Assembly (NCBI RefSeq): GCF_030272615.1
Contig: NC_081411.1
Location: 212,717,744 to 212,781,743 of the forward strand
Length of the DNA stretch: 64,000 bases
Source: Cryptomeria japonica
Taxonomy: Eukaryota > Streptophyta > Pinopsida > Cupressales > Cupressaceae
Reading direction: 5' to 3'
The notes under the pieces: model-generated
Seen by the model: the letters and a program-made list of their open reading frames with translations, nothing else
What the model was told of the DNA's origin: nothing
Databases searched by the model: none
Program-made: the position numbers and the translations under genes
Part shown: positions 35,073 through 44,955 of the stretch, in pieces
Layout of the letters: each line of letters begins with the position of its first letter
Numbering within the stretch: the stretch's first letter is position 1

Positions 35073-35214
35073 ATCTCCCCCTTTGGCATTGATGGCAACA
35101 CTCATGAGAAAAATCAAAAAGTGTTCAAAAGTGATATCCAAAAATAGTCTGCCAAAAATGTCTTACCAAAATTGTGTGCTCCCCCTGAGCAGATGAACCA
35201 TTTTTCTCATTCCT
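35073..35214 (-). other. Element F polypurine tract and G-run region
   Basis: AAAGGGGGAGAT (35084-35073 complement) abuts the LTR. CAGGGGGAGC is near 35180 and a third G-run, AAAGGGGGAG, at ~35218-35227 overlaps the end of ORF2. It is the same trio as in C, E and G. Confidence 0.65.
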
Positions 35215-36801
35215 CTACTCCCCCTTTGACATCAATGACAAAGGTTGCCATTCGCTGTCAGTGAAGTCCTGCCTGAATTCTTGTAACCGGTGGGTTACAA
35301 TCTGAAAAATGTCTGTTAAAACTAGATTTATTACATTGCTGAATGTTTTGTAGTCTTTTATGGCTTCTTGAGTCCTTTGCACTATATCGGTGAGTATGTG
35401 CATTTGCTCTTCTGGTGTCTTTAGTCCGGGAACCAGAGCCTCAAATATTTCTTTTCTCAAAGAAATAAGATACTCTAGTCTTGGACCAAGTCTGCATTTT
35501 AAGTCCTTTGCTTTGTCCTTTATTCTTTGTTTTTCATTTACCAGTTTCTTGATTTTCTCTTCCTGCTCTGCAATTTTCTTCTCTAATTCCAAAAATGAGT
35601 CTGATGTTCCAATCAGATTATCAGCAATATTATTAATCTTATCCTGTGCTTTTCTAATTTCTTTGTCAAGATCCTCAGTTAATACATCCATTTTGCAAGT
35701 GTCCCTGTACAATTTCTTGAAGTCAAGAATGATTTCACTGAGTTCCGGTAAAAGAGTATCCATTTCCTCTTTGTTCTTATTCACAATTTCCATAAAGAAT
35801 TTGTCTTTCTCTTTTATCATTCTTTCCTTAAATGTATCCTCATTTATTTTGTCCAATGTTATTAGGTTGTCGGTTATATACTTAGACAATGTGTCTAATT
35901 GGCTCAAAGAATCTTTATTCTCAACATTGCACTTTGGTGCTATCATCTTCAAATTTGGTAAAGTGTCATCTATAGCCTTATAGGCTTGTGCATTGCACTC
36001 TATTATTTTATTTATTGAATCTAATAAGTCCTTAGCTACATTAGTAGGTTTGAATTCTATCATGGCTGTACCGGATGTTTGTCCAACAGTTTTTACAATC
36101 TGTAATCCGTCAGTTGTAATTAAAGCTTTGCTTTCCTCTTTCTCTAGAGGATCTGTTTGAGTTTGCATTTCTACAAACAAAATTTTAGGCTTTTCATTTT
36201 GGGCCAGTGGCACTATCTCTATCTGTACCTATGAAGGAGCCTATTGCTCTACATGTTTCTCTGTGTTGTCCACTACCAGTTTTTCCTCTGTGATGCCTGT
36301 TGTCGGTGACTCAGTTGGTTTTTCAGTTTTAGTAATTGTCGGTGGCTCAATGGATGCATCAATATGCACATCTGTGGTTTTTGCCTTTCCAGTGTCTGGG
36401 GGTTCACTTGATCCTTTAGTTTGTTTTATTTCCCTAATTTCAATGTTTTCTACTGCAATATTTCCTATCGGTGGCTCTGTTGCCACATCTGATTTCTCAG
36501 TTGATTCCTTATCCACCACAATATTGACTTCCTGAGTGTCAATGTTCATTTTATATAACACCTCAAAATCAGGATTTGTATCCTCGTGTGGTGAGTCCAT
36601 ACTCTCAATTTCTGGTTGATTGTCAGTAGTGTCTACCAGTGGAGTATCTAGAGGCGATGGGGGTAAGTTGTATGTTATCTTTATACTGGGAGGTCCACCT
36701 ACCTTACCTTTTCCTTTATCCCTGTCCTTTTGATATACCTTGAAGGTTTTAGGTTTTGATACTCTTCCTGTTTCTCTTTTTCTACCAGGAATATGTCCCA
36801 T
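35215..36801 (-). pseudogene. Element F ORF2 C-terminal region (acidic/Pro linker plus coiled coil)
   Basis: 36801-36241 (186 codons) is Pro/Glu/Thr-rich without fold (PPSPLDTPLVDTTDNQPE). After two stops, 36213-35215 (332 codons) is strongly helical: LDKEIRKAQDKINNIADNLI, ELEKKIAEQEEKIKKLVNEK, with a long predicted coiled coil. It corresponds to 30530-31581 in G. The frame change at ~36800 and the stops look like damage to one long ORF2. Confidence 0.6.
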
Positions 36802-38696
36802 GCATCTGTTGTTTCCTTTGTTACCTGATTCGCTCTTCCTGCCATAAGTGCTACATGTCAGTGAGCAGTTGAGAATACTGGCCGGTTATCCTTAGAGATT
36901 AATTGATCTATCTCATCGGGTGAGTTAATAGGGTGCACTACAAGTAGTTTTTCAATATTTATTTTCTTATCTAGCTCAACAATAGCTACTCTTCTAGCTT
37001 CTAGTCTATTATATAGATCTGTTGGTATTTCATCAACAACTTACATCAAAAATTTCTTGAAAATATCTAAGTGTAAGATTACACTGTTCTCTACTTTCTC
37101 TTTGTCATTAGTGGATAGTGTGTCATATAATTTGTTGAGGTTCTTCAACTTTCCATCCTCTATAATTTCACTGAGAATTTTATCAATAGGAGCAATAGTT
37201 TGTTGTGTCTTCTTCTTAGGAGTCATCTTCTTTTTCTTTGGAGTTAATTTCTTTGCTAGTGGCCTCACTACTTGTTGCTTATGTCTTGCCCTCTTTGGTG
37301 TAGGAGAAGGTGCCAGTGAAGGTTTTCTTTTCCTTTCAACTCTCCTAAATACAGTAGGTATGTCACTTTCTGAAGAAGTTCCAACCGGTGAAAGGTGAGT
37401 TTTCGGTTGAAGTGCTTCCAACTCACTTTCAGTTATACCGGTTTGTTTTAGCACATCTTCTTTAATAGATTTTGCTTGCCGGGTTCCTTTTCTAACAGTT
37501 GCCTCACCCTTCTTAACTCTTTTCCTTGATTTAATTTGGCTTTCTATAGTTTCAGCACTACCAAATACTTTTTCTTCCAGCTCCTTAGGAGCTTCCAGGA
37601 GGACTTTTGCATAAGTTTTCATTATGTTGTCATCAATTTCATACCCCATTTTAGTTACCCAGATGGTTCTAGGAATAACTGCCTCCATCCAAATTTCATC
37701 TTTCTTTATTACAAAATAAATTTTCTTTTGGTACTTATCCACAATAGCTTTTGATAGCCTTACTCTTGTTTTCATTCGAGCCTTTAGTGCTTGAAAGTGC
37801 TCATTTATGGTTTTCTCCTTGTTCTCTCCCATATTGTTCAACAATTCTGATTGTTGTTTTCCTACCGGTATATCAAATCCAAAATCTTTAGCACCAATAC
37901 CAGGTACTTGTTTGGTTATGTATAGTATCAGACAAACAAGTAGGTTTCCAAATCTGAATGTTCCTTTCTTTTCCCTTTTGATCTTTCCTAGATTGTCTAT
38001 TAGCTCATCTTTAAGCCATTCACATATGTCTATCCTTGCATTATCATTTACCATATCATAGGCACTCTTAATACATAGGCTAGAAACTGAGTTTAACCTA
38101 TTTGCATGTGTAGCCTTGTAACCTAAGATCATACTGATAAATCTGATATTTGTATCCTTTACATCATTTACCCTTAGTGATCTTTTATCAAATGTTGCAC
38201 CGGTTAGGTTTGTCACTAAGTCATTTGAGACATTCTTAGTTTTGTTAGGTATGTTGCTGGTGGAGGGTAACCCTGTTATTGCCCTTACCACTTCTTTTGT
38301 GATCTTGTGAATAGATTCTAACCAAAAAAATTCACCATGTACTCTGCTTAACACAATCCTTATGATATCCTTGGGAAAATCCGAGATACTAAGTATTTCA
38401 GTGAAACCTAGGGTTTCTACTATCTTGTGTTTAAGTTTGACATTTCCGGATTCATCACAAATTACAGTCTCATACATATTCTTAATTTCATAATCACCTA
38501 GTTCATCAATATGACAATGTATATACATTCTAGGGTCTTCAGCATATACTACTCCTTTAGGGATTTGGGAGAATGCACCTATGCTGTCATCTTTCTTAGC
38601 AATTTCGGAAACTAGCTGAAAAACGGGTCTAGGTCGCTTAGCAATTTCAACAACAGTAGGGTTTGCAATAAATCTAGGAGTGGATGAAGACACCAT
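36802..38696 (-). pseudogene. Element F ORF2, N-terminal globular region, 551 open codons
   Basis: It starts MVSSSTPRFIANPTVVE at 38696 and is open to 37041, then continues in frame past a TAA to ~36860. Conserved blocks with C and G: IIRIVLSRVHGEFFWLE (~residues 125-141), VVRAITGLPS, NRLNSVSSLCIKSAYDMV, FRFGNLLVCLILYI then PGIG, ARMKTRVRLSKAIVDKY, PRTIWVTKMGYEIDDNIM (~365). Then come a basic tail (KLTPKKKKMTPKKKT) and a helical block ILSEIIEDGKLKNLNKLYD. Residues 1-380 look globular. No catalytic motif, signal peptide or membrane segment is recognised. The function is unknown. Confidence 0.75.
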
Positions 38697-39002
38697 AGCT
38701 ATAAATACCTCAATCTACCTTAAGGATGAATGCTTTGATGGATTGCTTCACTTCTTTGCTTGGAGTACCTTCACTCAAGAGTCTTCGCGCTCTCGAAGAT
38801 TTGAATGCTCGGTGAATGGAAAAAAGAACCAAAACACTTGCTTTATAATGTTATTTTTGCCAACTACCACATTTAATGCTTGTCAGTTAAGTCACAACTT
38901 AAGTCATCTATCGGTATAGAAATAATTTCAACTTCTCACCATCAATCAGGGGAATAATAACATGTTTTTCATTTTGTTGCTAAACCCCCAAAAGAATTTT
39001 CT
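38697..39002 (-). other. Spacer between ORF1 and ORF2 of element F
   Basis: About 300 bp are non-coding, in the same position as the 450-bp spacer in C. No clear TATA box or splice signal could be assigned. Confidence 0.4.
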
Positions 39003-40140
39003 TCAGTTAGATGAGGAGTCTCCTACCGGTGGAGTGTTACTTTGTTCTACCGGTGGTGGTGTAATCATATCAACATTCTGATCTGACTTTCTGATCCATT
39101 GTTTTGAAAATTCTTGCTTTACCTCTTCAACTTTTTCTTTACCTTTCAAACTAGGACCTTTGTTATTTGTCGATGATGCCTTACTTCTGCAAAATTTAGC
39201 AATATGTCCAATCTTGTTACAGGCATAACAAGTCACATTGTTCTTTTGAATAGCTTTCCCATATCTTATACCGGTATGTGTTCTGCATTGATTAGATAAG
39301 TGCCCAAATCTTCCACAAACATAACATCTCACATTCATTCTGCAATTTTCTAAATTATGACCAACTTTGTTGCATTTAGAACATTGACCAGTGGGTGTAT
39401 TAGTGTTCTGATAATTTCTAGATCTACATTGATTTTCTCTATGACCATACTTGTTACAGTTAAAGCATTTGTCGTTAAACTTGTAAGCAGTAGGTTGTCT
39501 TACCGGTTTGCTATGATCATGATTGTTTGCAATACTGGAGCTTTCACCAACTTCAAAACCAAGCCCATTTGTATCACCATTAGGTTTCTAATTCTTCAAC
39601 ATGTCACCAAGTTCTTCTGAGATTTTCTTGAATTTTTCTTTGTGATGATTTGCAGCAGTTAGTTCACTTTCCAAGATTCCTTTCTGTCTTATGAGTTCAG
39701 TTCTATCATTTTGTGTGTGCATTAGATCTGTCTTCAACATATCATTTTCATGACTAAGTCTTGTGTTTTCATTTCCAGCATCATTTAGTCTTCTGGCCAA
39801 GTCTTATTCATTCATCTTCCTATCTTTAATTTCTTTACAAAATCTCATAGTCATATCCTGCATCTCATTTTGTGTTGTACTGATCTCGTCTTAGCTTGTT
39901 TACCAGATCATTAAGAGTTTCTTTTTCATTATTCTCATTCTGCATCTTTTCACAAAGTTCTCTTCTCTTATTTCTTGCAATGGTAAGATTTTCTTGAAGC
40001 GCTTGAATGATATCCTGAGCAGCCTTTAGATCATCTTCAAGTTTGATATTCTTCACCTTTTCTGCATCATAGTCTGAAAGAGTTGTTTTCAATTGTTCTC
40101 TCAAGTTTTCCATCTCTATCAGTGACAAGATCTTCCTCAA
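39003..40140 (-). pseudogene. Element F ORF1: coiled-coil Gag-like protein with four CCHC knuckles
   Basis: Coiled-coil part first: frames 40140-39865 (MRKILSLIEMENLREQL, then EKVKNIKLEDDLKAAQDI) and 39800-39588 (ENTRLSHENDMLKTDLM). Then four intact knuckles: CFNCNKYGHRENQC, CSKCNKVGHNLENC, CYVCGRFGHLSNQC, CYACNKIGHIAKFC. A Pro-rich tail ends in GDSSSN at 39003. Stops near 39862 and 39587 and a frame change between the coiled-coil parts show decay. It probably binds RNA like a nucleocapsid. No Gag capsid fold is evident. Confidence 0.75.
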
Positions 40141-40169
40141 GCTATTAGACTTTTGAAAATAGAGGACCA

Positions 40170-40182
40170 GGCTCTGATACCA
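40170..40182 (-). other. Primer binding site of element F
   Basis: The minus strand reads TGGTATCAGAGCC two bases after the LTR end, complementary to the 3' end of plant initiator Met tRNA, the usual copia primer. Confidence 0.85.
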
Positions 40183-40184
40183 AT

Positions 40185-40716
40185 TGTTAGGATTCCCAAA
40201 GATACTGAGAGGGGGGGTGAATCAGTATCTAACTGGTTACTGAATTTACTTGAATTAAAACATGTAAAGCATATCAATATTGTGTACTGGTAAACCAAAA
40301 ATAATGCAATAAACAAGAATAACAACAACCACATGAAAAGCACACCATAACACAGTATTTTAACGAGGAAACCCGGTGTGGGGAAAACCTTGGTGGGATT
40401 TGTGACCCACAATATTCACTTACTGGCCAATAAGGGAATATTACTGTTTTACAAGAGGGGCCTGCACATGCAGGAAGGCCAAGTGCCTAGAGCTCACCGC
40501 TCAATTACAAAGGAAGTCACACTGACTTACAAAAATGGATTATACAAATCCATTGTCTTGTACTGCTTCAAAATAGCATCTGCTATGCCAGATCCAGTAC
40601 CGGTTTTAGCTCTGCTTCATACATAAACCCTTAACATATAATTCGCATATTAGGTCTGCATAATTTCGCCTATCACATTATTACTAAATGTTCTACAATG
40701 ATCTCATACATAAATG
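40185..40716 (-). mobile_element. 5' LTR of element F, truncated
   Basis: This segment matches 34285-~34816 of the 3' LTR closely, then identity stops abruptly at about 40716, where the leader of element I begins. The missing 256 bp are the U3 start. Confidence 0.8.
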
Positions 40717-41710
40717 ATATTTGTGTTTTTAAAAGATTTTAAAAATCTAAAAAAACAACAATTTATTATGCATGTGCCCATAAAAAAAACTTTATTGAAC
40801 AATAAAGAAAAACATTAAAAAAAAGCAATGTTTTTTTTGAAAAATAAAAATACTTTAATAAAATTATTAAAGACAAAAAAAAAAGTTTTAAAAAGTTTTT
40901 TTTTAATTAAAAAAACTTATTTTAAAAAAAATAAGAAAAAATTAATTTTTTTTAATTATTAAAAATAAATAAAGTGAACCCCCCCACCCGGGGAGGGGCC
41001 CGCAGGTACATTACGGGACCACCGCAGGTACACCGCGAGGCTGCAGTGCCTGCGGACACCCGCAAGTACACTACAGGGTCGTAGTGCCTACGGTGATCTG
41101 CAGGTACATTGCGGGGTTGCAAGTACCCTGCGGGGCCGCAGGTACACTGCGGTGTACCCGCGGTCCCTGCGGCACGGAGCCCCCCAAAAAAAATTTCTTT
41201 TTTTTTTAAAACAAAAAACTTGCATAAAATGCCCCCCCCCACTTAAAATAAAAAATTTTGATTTTTTTTTATTTTAAATTTTTCGAAAAAGAATTAAAAA
41301 ACGGAAAAATAAAAAAATTTCAAACCTGTACCTGCAAGTTCGTATGACGGGCTAGGAGGGGAAATTTTTTCAACTCGGGGTAACAGAGGCTAATTTTGAC
41401 AAATTGACAGTCAATCTTGGGGTTTTTGGGCCTTCTAAGCACAATGGTGATGACAGATTTGGCCAAAATGCTCCAAAATTGCAGATCGTTGTTGGGACAA
41501 GTCACCACCCTCCACCTTCAAACGGCTCTAGATTTGGCCTCGGATGTCGGATTTGGATGAAACAAAAGGTGATTCTTAATTTATTGAACCTCCTCAATCC
41601 AATGGTGACCTCATATCTGACCCAACAAGCTCCAATAATAACTTGCAATAGAAAGCTCCAAAATGCAAAACCCCAAATTTCTCTCAATTAGCAAACCAAT
41701 GGCACTCTAA
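40717..41710 (-). other. Leader of element I with A/T tracts and a GC-rich repeat island
   Basis: Non-coding. 40730-40970 and 41190-41320 are runs of A and T. Between them 40981-41185 is GC-rich with a ~38-bp tandem repeat. It lies just downstream of the Met-tRNA primer site on the minus strand. Open frames here are chance products of the repeat. Confidence 0.55.
40981..41185. repeat. ~38-bp GC-rich tandem repeat
   Basis: About five degenerate units start (C)CGCAGGTACA, with bodies of 37-39 bp including CTGCGG and GCGGGG words. The GC content is far above the flanking A/T tracts. Confidence 0.7.
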
Positions 41711-41724
41711 TGGCTCTGATACCA
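41711..41724 (-). other. Primer binding site of element I
   Basis: The minus strand reads TGGTATCAGAGCCA directly after the LTR end at 41725. It is complementary to initiator Met tRNA. Confidence 0.85.
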
Positions 41725-42066
41725 TGTGAAATTTTGCCAAGATCTAGAGGCAATGGAAAGAAAAAATAAGAGAGACAAAATATAAGATAGGAATAAACTA
41801 TATTCTATCAAGATGCAAAATATGATCAACTAGATCATTACAAGATGTTCAATGAATGCTCGTACAAACAATGTAGATGAGCCTGCTTATATAGGCAAGG
41901 CTATATGGATATGTGAGCACACAAACATGACATGTGGCTCAATAAGAAACAAGGGTAGGTAGGAAATAGGTGTGGGTAGGTAGGAGAAACAATAAAATAT
42001 TCCACATGAGGTGGAATGTAACAACAAGATAAGATCAACACCATAAAAGGTGGAAATTCTCCTACA
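41725..42066 (-). mobile_element. 5' LTR of element I
   Basis: This 342-bp LTR starts TGTAGGAGAATTTCC and ends CAAAATTTCACA on the minus strand. The TATA box TATATAAG is the complement of 41886-41893. Confidence 0.85.
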
Positions 42067-42667
42067 CACACTATCTCAATGTGGCACAAACACCCAAGTG
42101 TCTCATACCCAAACTACTATGAAATGCATGTACCTAAGTAAACTTAAGTAAAGTGTAATAATATCCATGATGAATATTTATTTAAACTAACAATGAGGAA
42201 CTTGGAGAGATAAGTGAATCTTTCTCCCTCAAGAGGAAACAAGTGCAAGGTGGAGGATGGAGATGAAAGAGGAATGCCAAATGTCCTTTTGTTGGTTAAA
42301 AATGTCATGTGTCTCTTAGTTGGTTAAAGATATTTTGATTAATTAAATATTATATAATATTTAATCTTTCAATTTTGTTGCAAAGGACATGTGATCATTT
42401 AGTTTGTTGGATTTGTTGAGGATAATTTGATCAATTAAATATTTAAGAATATTTAATTTGTGAGACACATGTTGATGTGGCCATTTGACATGTGGCATAA
42501 TAAGACAAATGGATTAAATGACGAGGTGGAAAATGATTTATGATTAGAAGAATAAAGGTAGTGAACCATATAAATAAATTAGTGAATTTATTCATAGGTA
42601 GAAGAATTTATTAATTAAATAACATGTATTTAATTAATTATTTCAAGCCAATTTTAAGATGTGCACA
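42067..42667 (-). mobile_element. 3' LTR of element H, proximal part
   Basis: On the minus strand it starts TGTGCACATCTTAAAATTGG directly after a polypurine tract. The start resembles the solo LTR at 63928 and A's LTR. The rest of this LTR is at 33949-33367 beyond element I. Confidence 0.65.
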
Positions 42668-43000
42668 TTTTTCCCCTCTTTGAGATGATGTTGGAACAAC
42701 GTCAATTCAAAGAAAAACAAATCGATTTGCTATCCTGGACAAAAATTTCAATTTTTGATTATGGATGGATGCCCCTGAAGGAGATCAATTGAGGAAAAAA
42801 ATTTATTTTTCAATTTTTGGGGGGAATTTTTTAATTTTTCAAGTTTTGGGGATTTTTTTTCATTTTTTGATTTTTAGGATTTTGTGAAATTGATCTCTCG
42901 ATAAAAAATGTTTGACTAGTAAAAATTAATGTGATCACATCTAGGGCTTACATTCCCCACTCATTCCAACCATGTGGCATACCATGCCCACATCACCACT
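42668..43000 (-). mobile_element. 3' internal end of element H with polypurine tract
   Basis: The polypurine tract AAAGAGGGGAAAAA is the complement of 42668-42681. Upstream words on the minus strand, such as CTCAATTGATCTC and GGGGCATC, match the region before A's 3' LTR (9450-9475), so H is a Ty3-type element of the same group running on the minus strand. Its coding part is not seen; the PMD gene, antisense, occupies the place between pol and 3' LTR. Confidence 0.6.
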
Positions 43001-43002
43001 TG

Positions 43003-43010
43003 ATATATAA
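43003..43010 (+). promoter_or_regulatory. TATA box of the PMD gene
   Basis: ATATATAA lies 94 bp upstream of the ATG at 43104, in a CCACC- and CCCATT-containing non-coding stretch. The position suits a Pol II core promoter for the plus-strand gene. Confidence 0.5.
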
Positions 43011-43103
43011 GCCCTTGCGGTCCCTTTTCCACCTCATTTGCACATTTGTCATTTGGTAAATAGAGCATTGGAGAGAAAAAAAAAAGAGGAGAGCTTGGAC
43101 AAA

Positions 43104-44345
43104 ATGGTGCCACCCTACCAAAATCATCGATTTGAGAAGGTTCGACGATTCAAGCTACCACTTGCATATGGACCTCTGGTAAGTCGAATCTTAACCACTC
43201 TTGTTTGAAATTTTTTGATTTGTAAGTGATTTTTTTCAATTTTTCATGTTTTTGTCGCAGTTTTCCATTTTTGCCCTATTTTATGCTCTTTTAGCGCATT
43301 CAATTGTTTTTCTTGCATATGTGATTTTTCTTTTAGTGCTTTTGAATTTTTTTGTGGTGCTTTTGACTTCCACTATGACACTTTTGAATGTTGATTTAGC
43401 ACATCTAATTAGGGTTTGTGCTTGTTAGATTAGGTTTTATTTAGTGCATTTGATAGATATTAGCACTTTTGATGCTTTTTGTTGTGCATATGATAACTTT
43501 TGTAGCACATTTGAATTATATTTTAGCACTTTTGAAGTCTATTCTAGCGCATTTGATATAGAATGTTGATATTTTAATTTTTGCAACTTTGATTGATTAA
43601 AATGTCAAGTTTTTTATTACTTTGATTTCTCGCTTGATTAGATGATTGATAGAGTTTGATTGACCTCATGATTGATGGGGGTCAATGATATAAACTTGAA
43701 ATTTGATGATCTGATAGATTGTATTGATTGTGTGACCTCATGATTGATGAGTGTCACTTGATAAGGTGAGTTTGATTAGCCTCGTGATTAATGAGTGCCA
43801 ATGTTCTAAAATCAAATTTTGATGATTGTGTGACTTCATGATGAATGAACGTCACTTGATAGATTACTCAAAAGAGATTGCTTAAAATCTCAAGTGAGCG
43901 GATAATATAATTGTTTTAATTGATGAATTTGATTTATTGATAAAGAACTTGAGATTTTGTTTATATCATTTTGTAGGAGGATCTCGATGTATTGATGTCT
44001 CGGAAGAAATACTCAAAGACATTTGCCATGAGAGGAGAACTCACAGATGTCAATAGGGATATCATTGATTTTTGTGGTTTATCACATATTTTGTTCATGC
44101 CTGAGCACAGGACAAACAAGGGTTTATTGACCGCGTTGGTTGAGAGGTGGCATAGTGACCATAACATGTTCCACTTACCTACAGGAGAGATGACAGTAAC
44201 ACCAGAGGACATGTACAAGATTCTCTGCATCCCGATCACTGGGGAGTTAGTGTAGTATGATCACCATGAGGCAGGAGGTACAGATGCTCTACAGAGAGTC
44301 TTTGGAGATGAGGAGATCAAGGGTCCTAATATCCTAAGGGAGTAC
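43104..44345 (+). pseudogene. Plant mobile domain (PMD) protein gene, 5' part: exon 1, intron, start of exon 2
   Basis: Exon 1 (43104-43178) encodes 25 residues starting MVPPYQNHRFEKVRRF. A GT at 43179 and the AG at 43975-43976 bound a 798-bp phase-0 intron. Exon 2 (43977 on) reads EDLDVLMSRKKYSKTF, then the PMD core ALVERWHSDHNMFHLPTGEM and TVTPEDMYKILCIPITGELV. PMD proteins include Arabidopsis MAIN/MAIL1 and many transposon-borne copies. A TAG near 44254 interrupts the frame, and element E then breaks the exon after 44345. It lies antisense to element H, next to H's polypurine tract. Confidence 0.8.
43179..43976 (+). other. Intron 1 of the PMD gene, with internal repeats
   Basis: GTAAG at the 5' side and TTTGTAG at the 3' side join two frames in phase. 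Inside, 43290-43560 repeats words like AGCACTTTTGAAT and GTGCATTTGAT at irregular 25-35-bp spacing. 43661-43854 holds four copies of an imperfect palindrome of type TGACCTCATGATTGATGAG (43661, 43733, ~43776, 43831). Confidence 0.65.
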
Positions 44346-44955
44346 TGATAGTTCTGATACTTAATGTAAGTACAGATCCAATAGCCAACAAGATGAGAGG
44401 GGGGGGTGAATCATACAAACTTAATCTTTCATAAAAACATCAGATTCCACCTCGGTAACATATACTTCTGTAATATAACCAAAACTGCTAAACATGTAAA
44501 CTCAAAAGCATATGAACATCATAAACCTCATAACACCAGATTTAACGTGGAAACCCAAATAGGGAAAAACCACTGTGAGATTTCAGACCCACCAAGAAAT
44601 ATACTCTTCTAGAGTATGCTCGGTTAAAAGCAAATCTTGTTAAAGATTACAAACAAATTGCTAGATGTGACCCGGTTAAGGGATTTCCCTCAGATCTGTT
44701 AGGACCTTCACCTTGTTAGAAGTGACCTTGTTAATGGATTTCAGACACTCAATTAGAATGTCACCTTGCTAGAGGGTTTTACAAATAAGACTGTTAAGTC
44801 CACTCGATTAAGAGATTTTCTGTCACTTTCACAAAATAACAGTAATAAAAATCTATCTGCAACTTCACATCTAAAATGCTAAAGTAGATTCTTATTAGCT
44901 CAATACAATCTAGACATAGAACTAATCTTGTCCATCTATTGGGCTTCTATACTCT
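44346..44955 (-). mobile_element. 3' LTR of element E, distal part
   Basis: It corresponds to 58467-59078 of the 5' LTR and ends TGATAG... on the plus strand at 44346. The LTR-end motif TTCACCCCCCCCTCTCAT is at ~44396-44412. It is separated from 52879-53779 by element D. Confidence 0.85.

Larger units (their letters stand above)
34285..40716 (-). mobile_element. Retrotransposon F, non-autonomous, same family as C and G
   Basis: On the minus strand the order is 5' LTR piece (40716-40185), primer site TGGTATCAGAGCC (40182-40170 complement), ORF1 (40140-39003), spacer, ORF2 (38696-35215), G-runs and polypurine tract (35084-35073), 3' LTR 35072-34285. Neither pol nor protease is found. The 5' LTR lacks its first ~256 bp. 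ORF2 is best preserved here (551 open codons in the N-terminal part), which makes F the reference copy for this family. Confidence 0.85.
33950..42066 (-). mobile_element. Retrotransposon I, Met-tRNA primed, internal region nearly all deleted
   Basis: Outer LTRs of 342 bp (42066-41725) and 335 bp (34284-33950) flank the block. The primer site TGGTATCAGAGCCA is the complement of 41711-41724, and ~1 kb of leader remains (41710-40717). Coding sequence of I is absent. Element F sits in the 3' LTR of I, and one deletion appears to have removed the rest of I together with 256 bp of F's 5' LTR. No matching target duplication was found. Confidence 0.7.

Noticed and set aside
40952-41242. Minus-strand frame rich in Gly, Ala, Cys and Arg
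   Set aside because: It is a product of the GC-rich 38-bp repeat. No conserved motif and no codon signal.
41711-41724. tRNA genes at the TGGTATCAGAGCC sites (also 21999, 40170, 58452)
   Set aside because: Only the 12-14 bases complementary to the tRNA 3' end are present, next to LTRs. They are primer sites, not tRNA genes.
33945-42071. Target-site duplication for element I
   Set aside because: The flanks ATGAG and CACAC do not match, so none is claimed.
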